Of a stretch of DNA of 39,720 bases, positions 19,400 through 26,412 are shown in pieces. The stretch comes from Pseudomonadota bacterium. GTDB taxonomy: Bacteria; Pseudomonadota; Gammaproteobacteria; Acidiferrobacterales; Acidiferrobacteraceae. The DNA lies in assembly GCA_021794275.1 (NCBI GenBank), contig JAJYRD010000031.1:1-39720 (forward strand), written 5' to 3'. Positions within the stretch are counted from its first letter, which is position 1; every line of letters starts with the position of its first letter. The notes under the pieces are model-generated. The model saw only the letters and a list, made by a program, of their open reading frames with translations, searched no databases and had not been told where the DNA came from. The position numbers and the translations under genes are program-made.

Positions 19400-19989
19400 T
19401 GCGTAATCGGGGTTTCACGCTGCTCGAGATGCTGGTGGCGATCGCCATCTTCGCAGTCGTGGGCGCGATCGCCTACACCGGCCTCGACCGGGCGATGGCG
19501 ATCCGCGCGCACCTGAAGGCCGTACGCGTGCGCTGGCAGGCGCGCGAGCTCGCCTACTATCGCTTGGCCGACGACTTGAGTGAGGCGCGCGGGCGGCCGG
19601 TACGCGACGGTGCTGGCACCTTGGTGCCGGCCTTCGTGGTGCGGCGTATGGGGCGTGGTGTACGCCTGAATTTCACGACCGGTGGAACGCCGCCTTTCCG
19701 GTCGCGTCCGGCGAGCGATCTGCGGCGGGTGGATTACACGGTGATGCATGGGCGGCTGATATGGCGGCGATGGGCGGTTCTGGATCGGGCCCCGGGCGAG
19801 CACCGGGCGCAAGAGGTGCTGATGCGGGGCGTGCGCAGCCTGCGGGTACGACTCCTGGCCGCCAACGGGCTTTATGTGCGCAGCTGGCCGCTCGCGGGCC
19901 AGCCCGCCGCGGACCCGAATGCCGTCAAAGTGACCCTTACACTGAAAGACGGCCGACACATCCGTTGGCTGTTCCCGGTCGGCCGATGA
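19396..19989 (+). CDS. gspJ: Minor pseudopilin GspJ
   Basis: 197 residues. The leader MMRNRG precedes FTLLEMLVAIAIFAVVGAIA with Glu5. The family motif RWQARELAYYRLADDLSEA is followed by RPVRDG and a beta-rich C-terminal domain ending RWLFPVGR. It is a tip-complex partner of GspI and GspK. Two adjacent ATG codons are possible starts; the first gives a 4-base overlap with gspI. The gene ends in another ATGA overlap with gspK. Confidence 0.95.
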   Translation: MMRNRGFTLLEMLVAIAIFAVVGAIAYTGLDRAMAIRAHLKAVRVRWQARELAYYRLADDLSEARGRPVRDGAGTLVPAFVVRRMGRGVRLNFTTGGTPPFRSRPASDLRRVDYTVMHGRLIWRRWAVLDRAPGEHRAQEVLMRGVRSLRVRLLAANGLYVRSWPLAGQPAADPNAVKVTLTLKDGRHIRWLFPVGR

Positions 19990-20921
19990 AGCGCGAGCGG
20001 GGGCTCGCGCTTATCGTGGCCCTGCTGGTGGTGGCGCTCACCGCCACCATTGCCGCCGCCCTTATGCGCGGCGAGTCGGTATGGTTCAAGGAGAGCGGGA
20101 ATGTTCGTGCCCTGGCACAGGCGCACGCGGCCATGGACGGGGCCTTCCGTCTCGCGGCCGTGGAAGTGACCCATGAAGGGCGTCATGATCAGGTCGACGA
20201 TCTGACCGAGCGCTGGGCCCAACCCTTGCCGCGGTTCCCGGTGGGCGGCGGAACGGTGCATGCGCTGCTCGTGGACCCGGAGGGGCGCTTCAATCTGAAC
20301 GACCTCGTGGTCGCAGGCAAGGAGGTGCCAGGAGCGGTGGCAGTGTTTACGCGGCTCTTGCAGCTGGCGGGTCTGAACCCGTCGCTCGCGCAGGCGGTGG
20401 TGGCCTGGGAGATGCCCCCGGGCTCTCCCGGCGGCGGCTTCGACGCTGTGTATCTCGGGCGTCGTACGCCTTACAGAGCCGGGCGGCAACCCATGAGCGG
20501 GGTGAGTGAGCTGCGGCTTGTGCAGGGCTTCAGCGTCAAGATCGTACGGAAATTGCGCCCCTATTTGACGGCCTTGCCGCTTGCAACGCCAATTAATGTG
20601 GATACGGCGCCGGCTTTGGTGCTTGCGGCCTTGTGTCCGGGGCTTACCCTGAAGGAGGCGCAGACCTTGGGGCAGGAGGCGTTACGCACGCCGTTTGCGA
20701 GCGAGGCTGCGTTTCAGCAGGCTTTGCCGCAGGGGGTAAAGCCTGCGTATCAGGCGGACGTGCAGACGAATTATTTTTTGGTACATGTGACCGCCCGCTT
20801 CGGCGGAATCGTGGCACGCAGACGGGCGCTTTTGTACCGGGCGGCACGTGGCCAGGCGACCGCAATCTTGTGGCAGGAGGCGTTATGGGGACACCATCGG
20901 ATCAAGGCCAAACACGCCTGA
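19986..20921 (+). CDS. gspK: Minor pseudopilin GspK
   Basis: 311 residues. The leader MKRERG precedes the hydrophobic helix LALIVALLVVALTATIAAAL. Mature position 5 is Val and not Glu, as is usual for GspK, which caps the pseudopilus tip. The large globular domain has the family motifs PEGRFNLNDLV, VVAWEMPPGSPGGGFDAVY, YRAGRQPMSGVSELRLVQG and TPINVDTAPALVLAAL. The length is typical. The last 37 bases overlap gspL. Confidence 0.96.
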   Translation: MKRERGLALIVALLVVALTATIAAALMRGESVWFKESGNVRALAQAHAAMDGAFRLAAVEVTHEGRHDQVDDLTERWAQPLPRFPVGGGTVHALLVDPEGRFNLNDLVVAGKEVPGAVAVFTRLLQLAGLNPSLAQAVVAWEMPPGSPGGGFDAVYLGRRTPYRAGRQPMSGVSELRLVQGFSVKIVRKLRPYLTALPLATPINVDTAPALVLAALCPGLTLKEAQTLGQEALRTPFASEAAFQQALPQGVKPAYQADVQTNYFLVHVTARFGGIVARRRALLYRAARGQATAILWQEALWGHHRIKAKHA

Positions 20922-22207
20922 GGGGCCTTATGCGCGTGGGTATTGGTGGTCACAGCGTTTCCAGTCAGGATCTGGCGAAGTGGAAAGAGCGCATCCAGGC
21001 TTGGTTGCGCGCACCCGGCGCGCAACCCTGGAATGTCTTCCTGCCGCCGGATTTCCCGGAAGACCAGATCGTCGAGTGGCGCAGTCCCGAGGGCGAGGCG
21101 GGTCGTGGAGCTTTGAGTGAACTCCCGGAGGCGGCGCGGCGTGCCCCGATCCGTGTATGGACGCCCGCGATCGAGACCTTGCTCACAGTCGCGCAGTGGC
21201 CCGGGCGTGGTCGTGGGCGCCTAGCCCAGGCCTTACCTTATCTGCTTGAGGAGCAGTTGCTTGCGGATCCGGAAACTCTGGCCTTTTCGCATCGCGAAAC
21301 CGACGCCGGCATTTTCGTGGCGGTGACCGCCAAGGAGCGGCTCTCGATGTGGCGGGCGGCTATGGACAAGGAGCGGCTCGGCGTCACTTTTTGTCCCGTG
21401 ACTCTGGCCCTTCCCTGGCGCCCCGGGACCTGGTCGTGCCGCTACGCTGACGGTCAGTGGGCGGTGCGCACGGGTCCCTATAGCGGCTTTGGCGCCGCGG
21501 GTCTTTTGACCCAGGTACCGGCCGCGTTCCGGCAAGCGCTCGCGGAGGCCGCAAAGGGTGAGGCGGTGCCCGGTTCGATCACCTTGTTTGGAGGCGACGA
21601 GACCCTGCGCGCCCTGGTCGCGCGTGAGCTCGACATCCCCGTTATAGCCGATGCGCGACCTATAGGGGACGGGGAGGCACCAGGGTTTCGGCTGGGCGAG
21701 ACCGGCGGCGCGGTGAGCGCAAGCGGGCTTGCCGCCTTGCGCGCATTGCGGCCGGCCCTCATAGCGATCGCTCTGGTGCTCGCGCTCGGGTTCGCGCGTA
21801 CGCTGTTTGATTGGGTACGGCTCTCGCACGAGGAGGCACGCGTCAATGCCGAGATGACCTCGGTCTTCACCGCGAACTTCCCGAATGCGCCGGTGCTCGA
21901 TCCGGCGCGGCAGATGCGTCAGGGGGTGGCCAAGCTCGCGGCGCGGGCCGGCGGCGCGAGCCAGGGTTTTCTTGCGGTCTTGACCGACGCAAGCCCCGCG
22001 CTCGCGAGCCTGGCAAATGGGGCCTTGACGCGTCTCGAGTATCGGCACGGCGAGGTGCGCTGCGCGGTGCGCCTTGCCAATTTCGATGCATTGACGGCCC
22101 TGAAGCATCACCTTATGCGCGCTGGGCTCGCGGTCCAGGTCACGCACGTGATGAGTCATCAGGGCGGCGTTCAGGCCTTGGTGACCATGACAAGGAGGTC
22201 GCCGTGA
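20885..22207 (+). CDS. gspL: Type II secretion protein GspL
   Basis: 440 residues. A large cytoplasmic actin-like domain (RLAQALPYLLEEQLLADPE, then VAVTAKERLSMW) binds GspE. One membrane helix follows (about residues 290-312, LIAIALVLALGFARTLF), then a periplasmic ferredoxin-like domain (LRLANFDAL-type motif near the end). It anchors the ATPase to the inner membrane. The ATG follows AGGAGG by four bases within gspK; an ATG 45 bases later (MRVGIGG) is possible. It ends in a GTGA overlap with gspM. Confidence 0.93.
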   Translation: MGTPSDQGQTRLRGLMRVGIGGHSVSSQDLAKWKERIQAWLRAPGAQPWNVFLPPDFPEDQIVEWRSPEGEAGRGALSELPEAARRAPIRVWTPAIETLLTVAQWPGRGRGRLAQALPYLLEEQLLADPETLAFSHRETDAGIFVAVTAKERLSMWRAAMDKERLGVTFCPVTLALPWRPGTWSCRYADGQWAVRTGPYSGFGAAGLLTQVPAAFRQALAEAAKGEAVPGSITLFGGDETLRALVARELDIPVIADARPIGDGEAPGFRLGETGGAVSASGLAALRALRPALIAIALVLALGFARTLFDWVRLSHEEARVNAEMTSVFTANFPNAPVLDPARQMRQGVAKLAARAGGASQGFLAVLTDASPALASLANGALTRLEYRHGEVRCAVRLANFDALTALKHHLMRAGLAVQVTHVMSHQGGVQALVTMTRRSP

Positions 22208-22704
22208 AGACGGTTCCTTTGGTGGTTTCACGTGTCCAGTCGGCGTGGCTTGCGCGCAGCGAGAAGGAACGCCGGATAGCCTTTTTGGTGGCCCTGGTTG
22301 TGCTGCCGCTCTTTTTTTACATCCTCCTGTGGATACCTCTGGCAGCGCGCGTGGCCCATTGGGAGCATGTGCTCCCAAAACAGCGCGCGGCACTTGCCAC
22401 TATGCGCCGTGAGGCGGCCTTGGTGCGCTCCCTGCGAACGCATGTGGGCCATGCCCCCTCGGGTACCGCGCTTCTGAGTCTGATCGAGCAGCAGGCGCAG
22501 CTTCGGGCAATCGGCGGCATGTTGAGCGAGTTGTCCCCGCGTGGGTCGCACAAGGCCGAGGCGGTATTCAGCAAGGTGCCGTTCAACGGGCTCGTGCGCT
22601 TCCTTGCGGGGCTCGGCGCTCGTGGGGTCGAGGCCGCGCACGTCGAACTTGCACCCGCTGGCGTGGGGCTCGTGAGCGGATCTGTGACTCTGGTAGCCCA
22701 CTGA
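22204..22704 (+). CDS. gspM: Type II secretion protein GspM
   Basis: 166 residues. A short cytoplasmic N-terminus (with LARSEKERR) leads to one membrane helix (about 28-48, IAFLVALVVLPLFFYILLWI). A periplasmic coiled segment with LPKQRAALATMRREAALV and a small ferredoxin-like domain follow. It partners GspL in the inner-membrane assembly. The GTG start is well supported by AAGGAGGT five bases upstream and a 4-base overlap with gspL. Confidence 0.93.
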   Translation: MKTVPLVVSRVQSAWLARSEKERRIAFLVALVVLPLFFYILLWIPLAARVAHWEHVLPKQRAALATMRREAALVRSLRTHVGHAPSGTALLSLIEQQAQLRAIGGMLSELSPRGSHKAEAVFSKVPFNGLVRFLAGLGARGVEAAHVELAPAGVGLVSGSVTLVAH

Positions 22705-22706
22705 CG

Positions 22707-23450
22707 ATGCGCAAGATTGGGTACGTCCTGCTCGCGATCCTGGCATATACGATCTTTCTGCTCGCGACCGCACCTGCGCGCGTGGCGCTGCCCTATCTTA
22801 CGCAGGGACTACCTCCGGTTGTGGGTGTCACCGACGTGCACGGTACGATCTGGGACGGACGCGTAGATCTTATCCTGAATACGGCCACCGGGACCCAGGC
22901 CTTGAGTCGTGTGCGATTCGCATTTACTCCGTCACCCCTCTTCCGCGGGCGGATAGGCTATGCGCTGCACCTCACAGGACCCGTGCAGGGCCATATGCAG
23001 ACCGCCTTTGGTTCGCAGGCGCAGGAATTCTCGGATGTCGCCTTGAGCGCGCCCGCCGGGGTGCTCGCGTCCCTGGTTCCGGCCGCGCAAAACTTCGGGC
23101 CCGGCGGCCATCTCGCGCTGCACGCACGGGATCTCGTGTGGGGGTCGCGCCCCTCGGGCCGGGGAACCTTGACCTGGACCCACGCCGCGCTCGTGAGCGC
23201 GCCTCTCAACCCTTTGGGGACCTACGACGCGCATTTCGTGCTCGCAGCACCGGGGGTGTCCTATCGTATCCGGACCCGCAGCGGCGCTCTCATCGTGACG
23301 GGCCATGGCCGTTATCTTTTCGCGGGCAGCGTGCTTTCTTTTGAGGGTGACGTGCACGGCCAGGGTCTGCGCCTAGGCGGTCTCATCCAAAACATCGGCG
23401 TCCCGGATGGCCGCGGCGGACGCAAGGTCGATTTCCATATGCCGCTGTAG
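22707..23450 (+). CDS. gspN: Type II secretion protein GspN
   Basis: 247 residues. An N-terminal membrane helix (IGYVLLAILAYTIFLLATAPA) is followed by a periplasmic beta-rich domain with the GspN features GVTDVHGTIWDGRVD, SPLFRGRIGY and VQGHMQTAFG. GspN is an optional subunit of the inner-membrane assembly, present in some systems and absent in many. The ATG comes two bases after gspM. It is the last gene of the operon. A weak CCCGG/CCGGG inverted repeat lies about 20 bases after the stop without a T-run, so no confident terminator can be called. Confidence 0.92.
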   Translation: MRKIGYVLLAILAYTIFLLATAPARVALPYLTQGLPPVVGVTDVHGTIWDGRVDLILNTATGTQALSRVRFAFTPSPLFRGRIGYALHLTGPVQGHMQTAFGSQAQEFSDVALSAPAGVLASLVPAAQNFGPGGHLALHARDLVWGSRPSGRGTLTWTHAALVSAPLNPLGTYDAHFVLAAPGVSYRIRTRSGALIVTGHGRYLFAGSVLSFEGDVHGQGLRLGGLIQNIGVPDGRGGRKVDFHMPL

Positions 23451-23561
23451 TCCTAGCGTTCTCACTTTCCCGGCTTTATACATACCGGGCCGGCAGGGGT
23501 GCGTCACGCCCCTCTTGTGACCGCCCTTCCTGGCAATGTGCACATAATAACCCGTGCCGTC

Positions 23562-23839
23562 GCGATCATTCCTGATCTGGCGTAGGATGCAACCGACGCC
23601 GCCAAACAGGTGTATCCCTGGCGCCGGAAATGGCGCGGGATGATCTCCTCGCCCAACAGGATACGCGCCATAATTATGGCGAGCTGCGTATGATTGGATA
23701 TGCCTCCATCGGCGCCTGGGTGTTTTGTGTGGTCCTTACGAATCGCGGTATCGAGCGCCGCACCGTAAGCCTCGAGAAAGCCAATGCATGAGAGGTAAAG
23801 CGTTATGCCGGTCAAATCTCAGTCTGGACGGGTGTTTGA
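23562..23839 (+). pseudogene. brnT: Decayed BrnT toxin gene
   Basis: A reconstructed BrnT-family RNase toxin reading broken by three lesions. A first piece (DLA-stop-DATDAAK) matches the DPAKDAANxAKHG start of BrnT but has TAG at 23583 where Lys is expected. A one-base deletion in the following His codon (about 23608) shifts the frame. The second piece then reads GVSLAPEMARDDLL, DTRHNYGELRMIGY and RRTVSLEKANA, the conserved BrnT core. It stops at TGA (23789), where the family has Arg, and EVKRYAGQI follows in the same frame. The end overlaps the start of brnA, as in intact brnTA operons. No full-length toxin can be made. Confidence 0.82.
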
Positions 23840-24086
23840 ATTGCCTACGCGCAAGGAAGAATCCGTCATCCGGACGGGAGCTGCCGAGGATCCCGATACC
23901 TACGAGTTGACGGATGCCGAGTTTAGCAAACCGGAGAAAATGGGGCGGCCCCCGGCGGCAACGACCAAGGAGCGCGTTACTATGCGGCTTTCCGAGGCCG
24001 TGGTGGACAGATTCCGCGCCTCCGGACGGCAAATACGTATAGACGCCGTCCTTAAGGAGCGTCTTGAAACGCACGGTTCGATCTGA
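23805..24086 (+). CDS. brnA: BrnA-family antitoxin (intact, its toxin gene is broken)
   Basis: 93 residues. The acidic N-terminal part DPDTYELTDAEF is followed by MGRPPAATTKERVTMRLSE and a ribbon-helix-helix end (AVVDRFRASGRQIRIDAVLKER), the usual BrnA layout. It binds DNA and would neutralise BrnT and autorepress the operon. The ATG is preceded by AGAGGT with eight bases of spacing. The frame is undamaged although the toxin gene immediately upstream carries three disabling lesions. It may survive as a repressor or be on its way to loss. Confidence 0.85.
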   Translation: MPVKSQSGRVFELPTRKEESVIRTGAAEDPDTYELTDAEFSKPEKMGRPPAATTKERVTMRLSEAVVDRFRASGRQIRIDAVLKERLETHGSI

Positions 24087-24225
24087 GTTCGCAAACTCAG
24101 AGTTACCACGATTCCGTTGTATCACGCATTCGTAGTCAAGCAGGAGCAAGGATCGCTCCATATCATTAGTCTGGCTCGTTGAAATACTAGCGATGCTACC
24201 TCCATAAAGTCTTGGAGAGGCGTGT

Positions 24226-24483
24226 ATGTACATCACGAACCTGCGCGATGTGGGCGGTTCGGTCATGCTGGTCGTTCCCTCGACGATGCTCGATGTCCTA
24301 CAGTGATCGGCAGGCACCAAGGTGGGTCTCACGGCCGACACTGACCGCCTGATCGCCGAGCCGGAGGAGCGGCCCGGATACACGCTCGACGAGCTATTGG
24401 CGCAATGCGAGCCATCGGCCGAGTTGACGACTGAGGATCGGGAATGGCTCGAAGCCGGACCGGTCGGAAGCGAGGCGTCCTGA
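24226..24483 (+). pseudogene. MazE/ChpS-type antitoxin gene with an internal stop
   Basis: An ATG preceded by GGAGAGG (five-base spacing) opens MYITNLRDVGGSVMLVVPS, the start of an AbrB-fold MazE/ChpS-type antitoxin. A TGA at codon 27 (24304) interrupts it. The same frame continues without damage as SAGTKVGLTADTDRLIAEP, then RPGYTLDELLAQCEPSAELT and EDREWLEAGPVGSE, the conserved toxin-binding tail of this family. One nonsense change (for instance Arg CGA to TGA) would explain it. No internal start codon is well placed to rescue the tail. Confidence 0.85.
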
Positions 24484-24605
24484 TGGAACGAAGCCACCGC
24501 TTTTTTGTATCTATTGACAATGAATCCAAGATCAAGCGGAGATGGATACGTATATCGCAATATGTAACCAATAACGCCGATCTCGCTCTAAGCGGTAGGC
24601 TCTAG
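24483..24605 (+). pseudogene. Possible stub of a MazF-type toxin gene
   Basis: An ATG overlaps the stop of the broken antitoxin frame, exactly where mazF normally begins. The first residues MERSHRFFVSIDNES parallel the MazF start MERGDIYLVSLDPTS (Met, Glu, Arg, Val, Ser and Asp shared; Tyr/Phe and Leu/Ile conservative). After about 25 residues the resemblance fades, and the frame stops at codon 41, far short of the usual 110 or so. The position argues for a relic; the sequence match is short and could be chance. Confidence 0.3.
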
Positions 24606-24917
24606 TAGGACTCAGGCTTCCACGGGTCGTCTATGACTTGTAGTTCGTCTGTATTCGGTTTTCATGGGCAGAGAACTTATAAGAGAAGTCATAAGGGGAT
24701 CCCTCTGCGATCACGCTTGCGCTCTGCTTCCGGATTCTTGGTCCTAGTTTGCGATGCGGTTCCGCGCACTGCCCGCGGCGCCTAGGGGTCTCGTGGCCCA
24801 CGATTTCCGGGAAGCGACTTTTGGGAAGTCCACCTACAGATGTGAAGGGCGCAGAGATTGTGAGATCATGGGTCGGCGAATTGTTTGGTTTAATTAGATT
24901 TCGGACAGCAAGGAAAG
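24606..24917. other. Spacer upstream of the hisC-type gene
   Basis: About 310 bases with no supported gene. The final 60 bases are AT-rich (GGTTTAATTAGATTTCGG) and probably hold the promoter of the aminotransferase gene, although no clear -35 box is at the right distance. Confidence 0.4.
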
Positions 24918-25982
24918 ATGGGAACGATGAAATACTGGAGTCCTGCGACAAAAGCCCTGGCCCCTTATATTCCTGGAGAGCAGCTGCAAGACCGGCAGTA
25001 TATCAAGCGGAATACCAACGAAAATCCGTTCCCGCCGTCTGAGGCCGTGGCGCAGGCCATCCATGGGTGCGCACCTGATACGCTGAGACTGTATCCGGAC
25101 CCCGAGGCGAGGGAGCTGAAAGAAGCGATAGCGGCGTACTACCGAGTCAAAGATGCGCAGGTATTTGTGGGAAATGGTTCGGACGAAGTTCTGGGTTTTT
25201 CCTTTCTGGCCTTCTTCAGGAATGGGCGGCCGATCGCATTTCCCGATATTTCGTATAGCTTCTATCAAGTCTACTGCGATCTGTTTGGCATAAGTTACCA
25301 ATGCCCGCCCCTGACGGACCGCTATGAGATCGACGTCAATGACTATCAGGCCGGGCTAGGCGGGGTCATTTTCCCGAACCCGAATGCCCCCACGGGCGTG
25401 TTCACGCCGCTTGCAGAAATTGAAACCCTTGTTAGGCGGAATCCGGAGTTTGTTGTAATCGTGGATGAGGCCTATGTTGACTTTGGAGCGGAAAGCTGTG
25501 TCTCCTTGGTCGGGCAGCATCCGAATTTGCTTGTGATTCAAACGCTGTCCAAATCGCGATCGTTGGCTGGGTTGCGCGTGGGATTTGCGATCGGCCATGA
25601 GGACCTTATAGCGGGTCTGAACCGCGTCAAGAACTCCTTCAATTCCTACCCGCTGGATCGGCTGGCCATTTGCGGCGCCGTTGCAGCCTTCCACGACCAA
25701 TCCTATTTTGAAGAATGCTGCGCAAGGATTATCCGTAATAGGGAATGGCTGACGGCAGAACTGGAGTCACGTTCATACTTCGTGCCTGCGTCACGGGCCA
25801 ATTTTTTGTTTGCGAGACACCCGGTCGTGAATGGCGAGACGCTCTATTCGTATCTGAAAAGCGAGGGCATATTGGTGCGCCACTTAGCGGGACCCAGAAT
25901 CAAGGATTTCGTCCGGATCACGATTGGTAAAGAACACGAGATGCAACGTCTGGTGGAAGCACTAGACTGTTTAGGCCGGTGA
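24918..25982 (+). CDS. hisC: Histidinol-phosphate aminotransferase-like PLP enzyme (HisC family)
   Basis: 354 residues of fold-type I aminotransferase. Visible are the substrate-side RNTNENPFPPS near the start, LRLYPDPEARELKEAI, GNGSDEVL, the PNPNAPTG loop, the cofactor Asp in VIVDEAYVDF, and the PLP lysine in TLSKSRSLAGLRVGFAIG (Lys212). HisC converts imidazole-acetol phosphate and glutamate to histidinol phosphate and 2-oxoglutarate in histidine synthesis. The ATG closely follows AAGGAA. No other his gene is nearby. The DNA is clearly less GC-rich than the surrounding secretion and oxidoreductase genes, and it follows two decayed toxin-antitoxin modules, so it was probably acquired. Related amino acids or phosphonate-type substrates cannot be excluded. 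Confidence 0.88.
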   Translation: MGTMKYWSPATKALAPYIPGEQLQDRQYIKRNTNENPFPPSEAVAQAIHGCAPDTLRLYPDPEARELKEAIAAYYRVKDAQVFVGNGSDEVLGFSFLAFFRNGRPIAFPDISYSFYQVYCDLFGISYQCPPLTDRYEIDVNDYQAGLGGVIFPNPNAPTGVFTPLAEIETLVRRNPEFVVIVDEAYVDFGAESCVSLVGQHPNLLVIQTLSKSRSLAGLRVGFAIGHEDLIAGLNRVKNSFNSYPLDRLAICGAVAAFHDQSYFEECCARIIRNREWLTAELESRSYFVPASRANFLFARHPVVNGETLYSYLKSEGILVRHLAGPRIKDFVRITIGKEHEMQRLVEALDCLGR

Positions 25983-26412
25983 GGGGCTGGTACGTGTCAG
26001 GGTGTTTCAAAGACTTCGAATGAGGCCCCTTTCGAGGTGCGCATAAGGCGCTCGTCGCCCATCGGCGGCGTTTCGAGCCGCGCACCCCCGGGCGAGCCGG
26101 CCGACATCACCAGTATTCCATCGCTACGGCCAGGATTGTTTTTGTAAGCCAATGGACCAGATCACGCCGGAGTCTTTGCTGAACCGAGGGGAGGCCTGGC
26201 CCCGATTTTCGGAGCAGGGTGCGGCGACAATTGTGCCGCAATGATAGGGTCGTGGGAAGTCACGCGATGGCGTTTACGGGTTCGGGGGCGGGAGCGCAAA
26301 AGCGCTCAGCCCGGGCATCGGCCGGACCTCGCGTGTGATCGAGTAATTCTTAGGGTTGGTTTCAGAGTTCCGTGAGCAATACGGCACGGACCCTTGTGTC
26401 TTGCGGCCATGA
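25983..26412. other. Spacer between convergent genes with unassigned protein-like fragments
   Basis: About 430 bases between two converging genes. On the minus strand, frames read through phrases that look protein-like, such as LVMSAGSPGGARLETPPMGD followed by ASFEVFETP and a stop (near 25998-26120). A further frame gives TNPKNYSITREVRPMPG (near 26285-26380). None has a start codon with a ribosome-binding site, and I recognise no family. They may be relics of inserted DNA. No terminator hairpin with a T-run was found. Confidence 0.35.

Noticed and set aside
23469-23489. CCCGG/CCGGG inverted repeat after gspN as a terminator
   Set aside because: Only five base pairs, an 11-base loop and no following T-run.
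23504-23815. 103-codon minus-strand frame in the brnT region
   Set aside because: The opposite strand carries the recognisable BrnT core, so this frame is a shadow.
24918-25982. Reading the aminotransferase as part of a histidine biosynthesis operon
   Set aside because: No other his gene flanks it; toxin-antitoxin relics lie upstream and a convergent oxidoreductase downstream.
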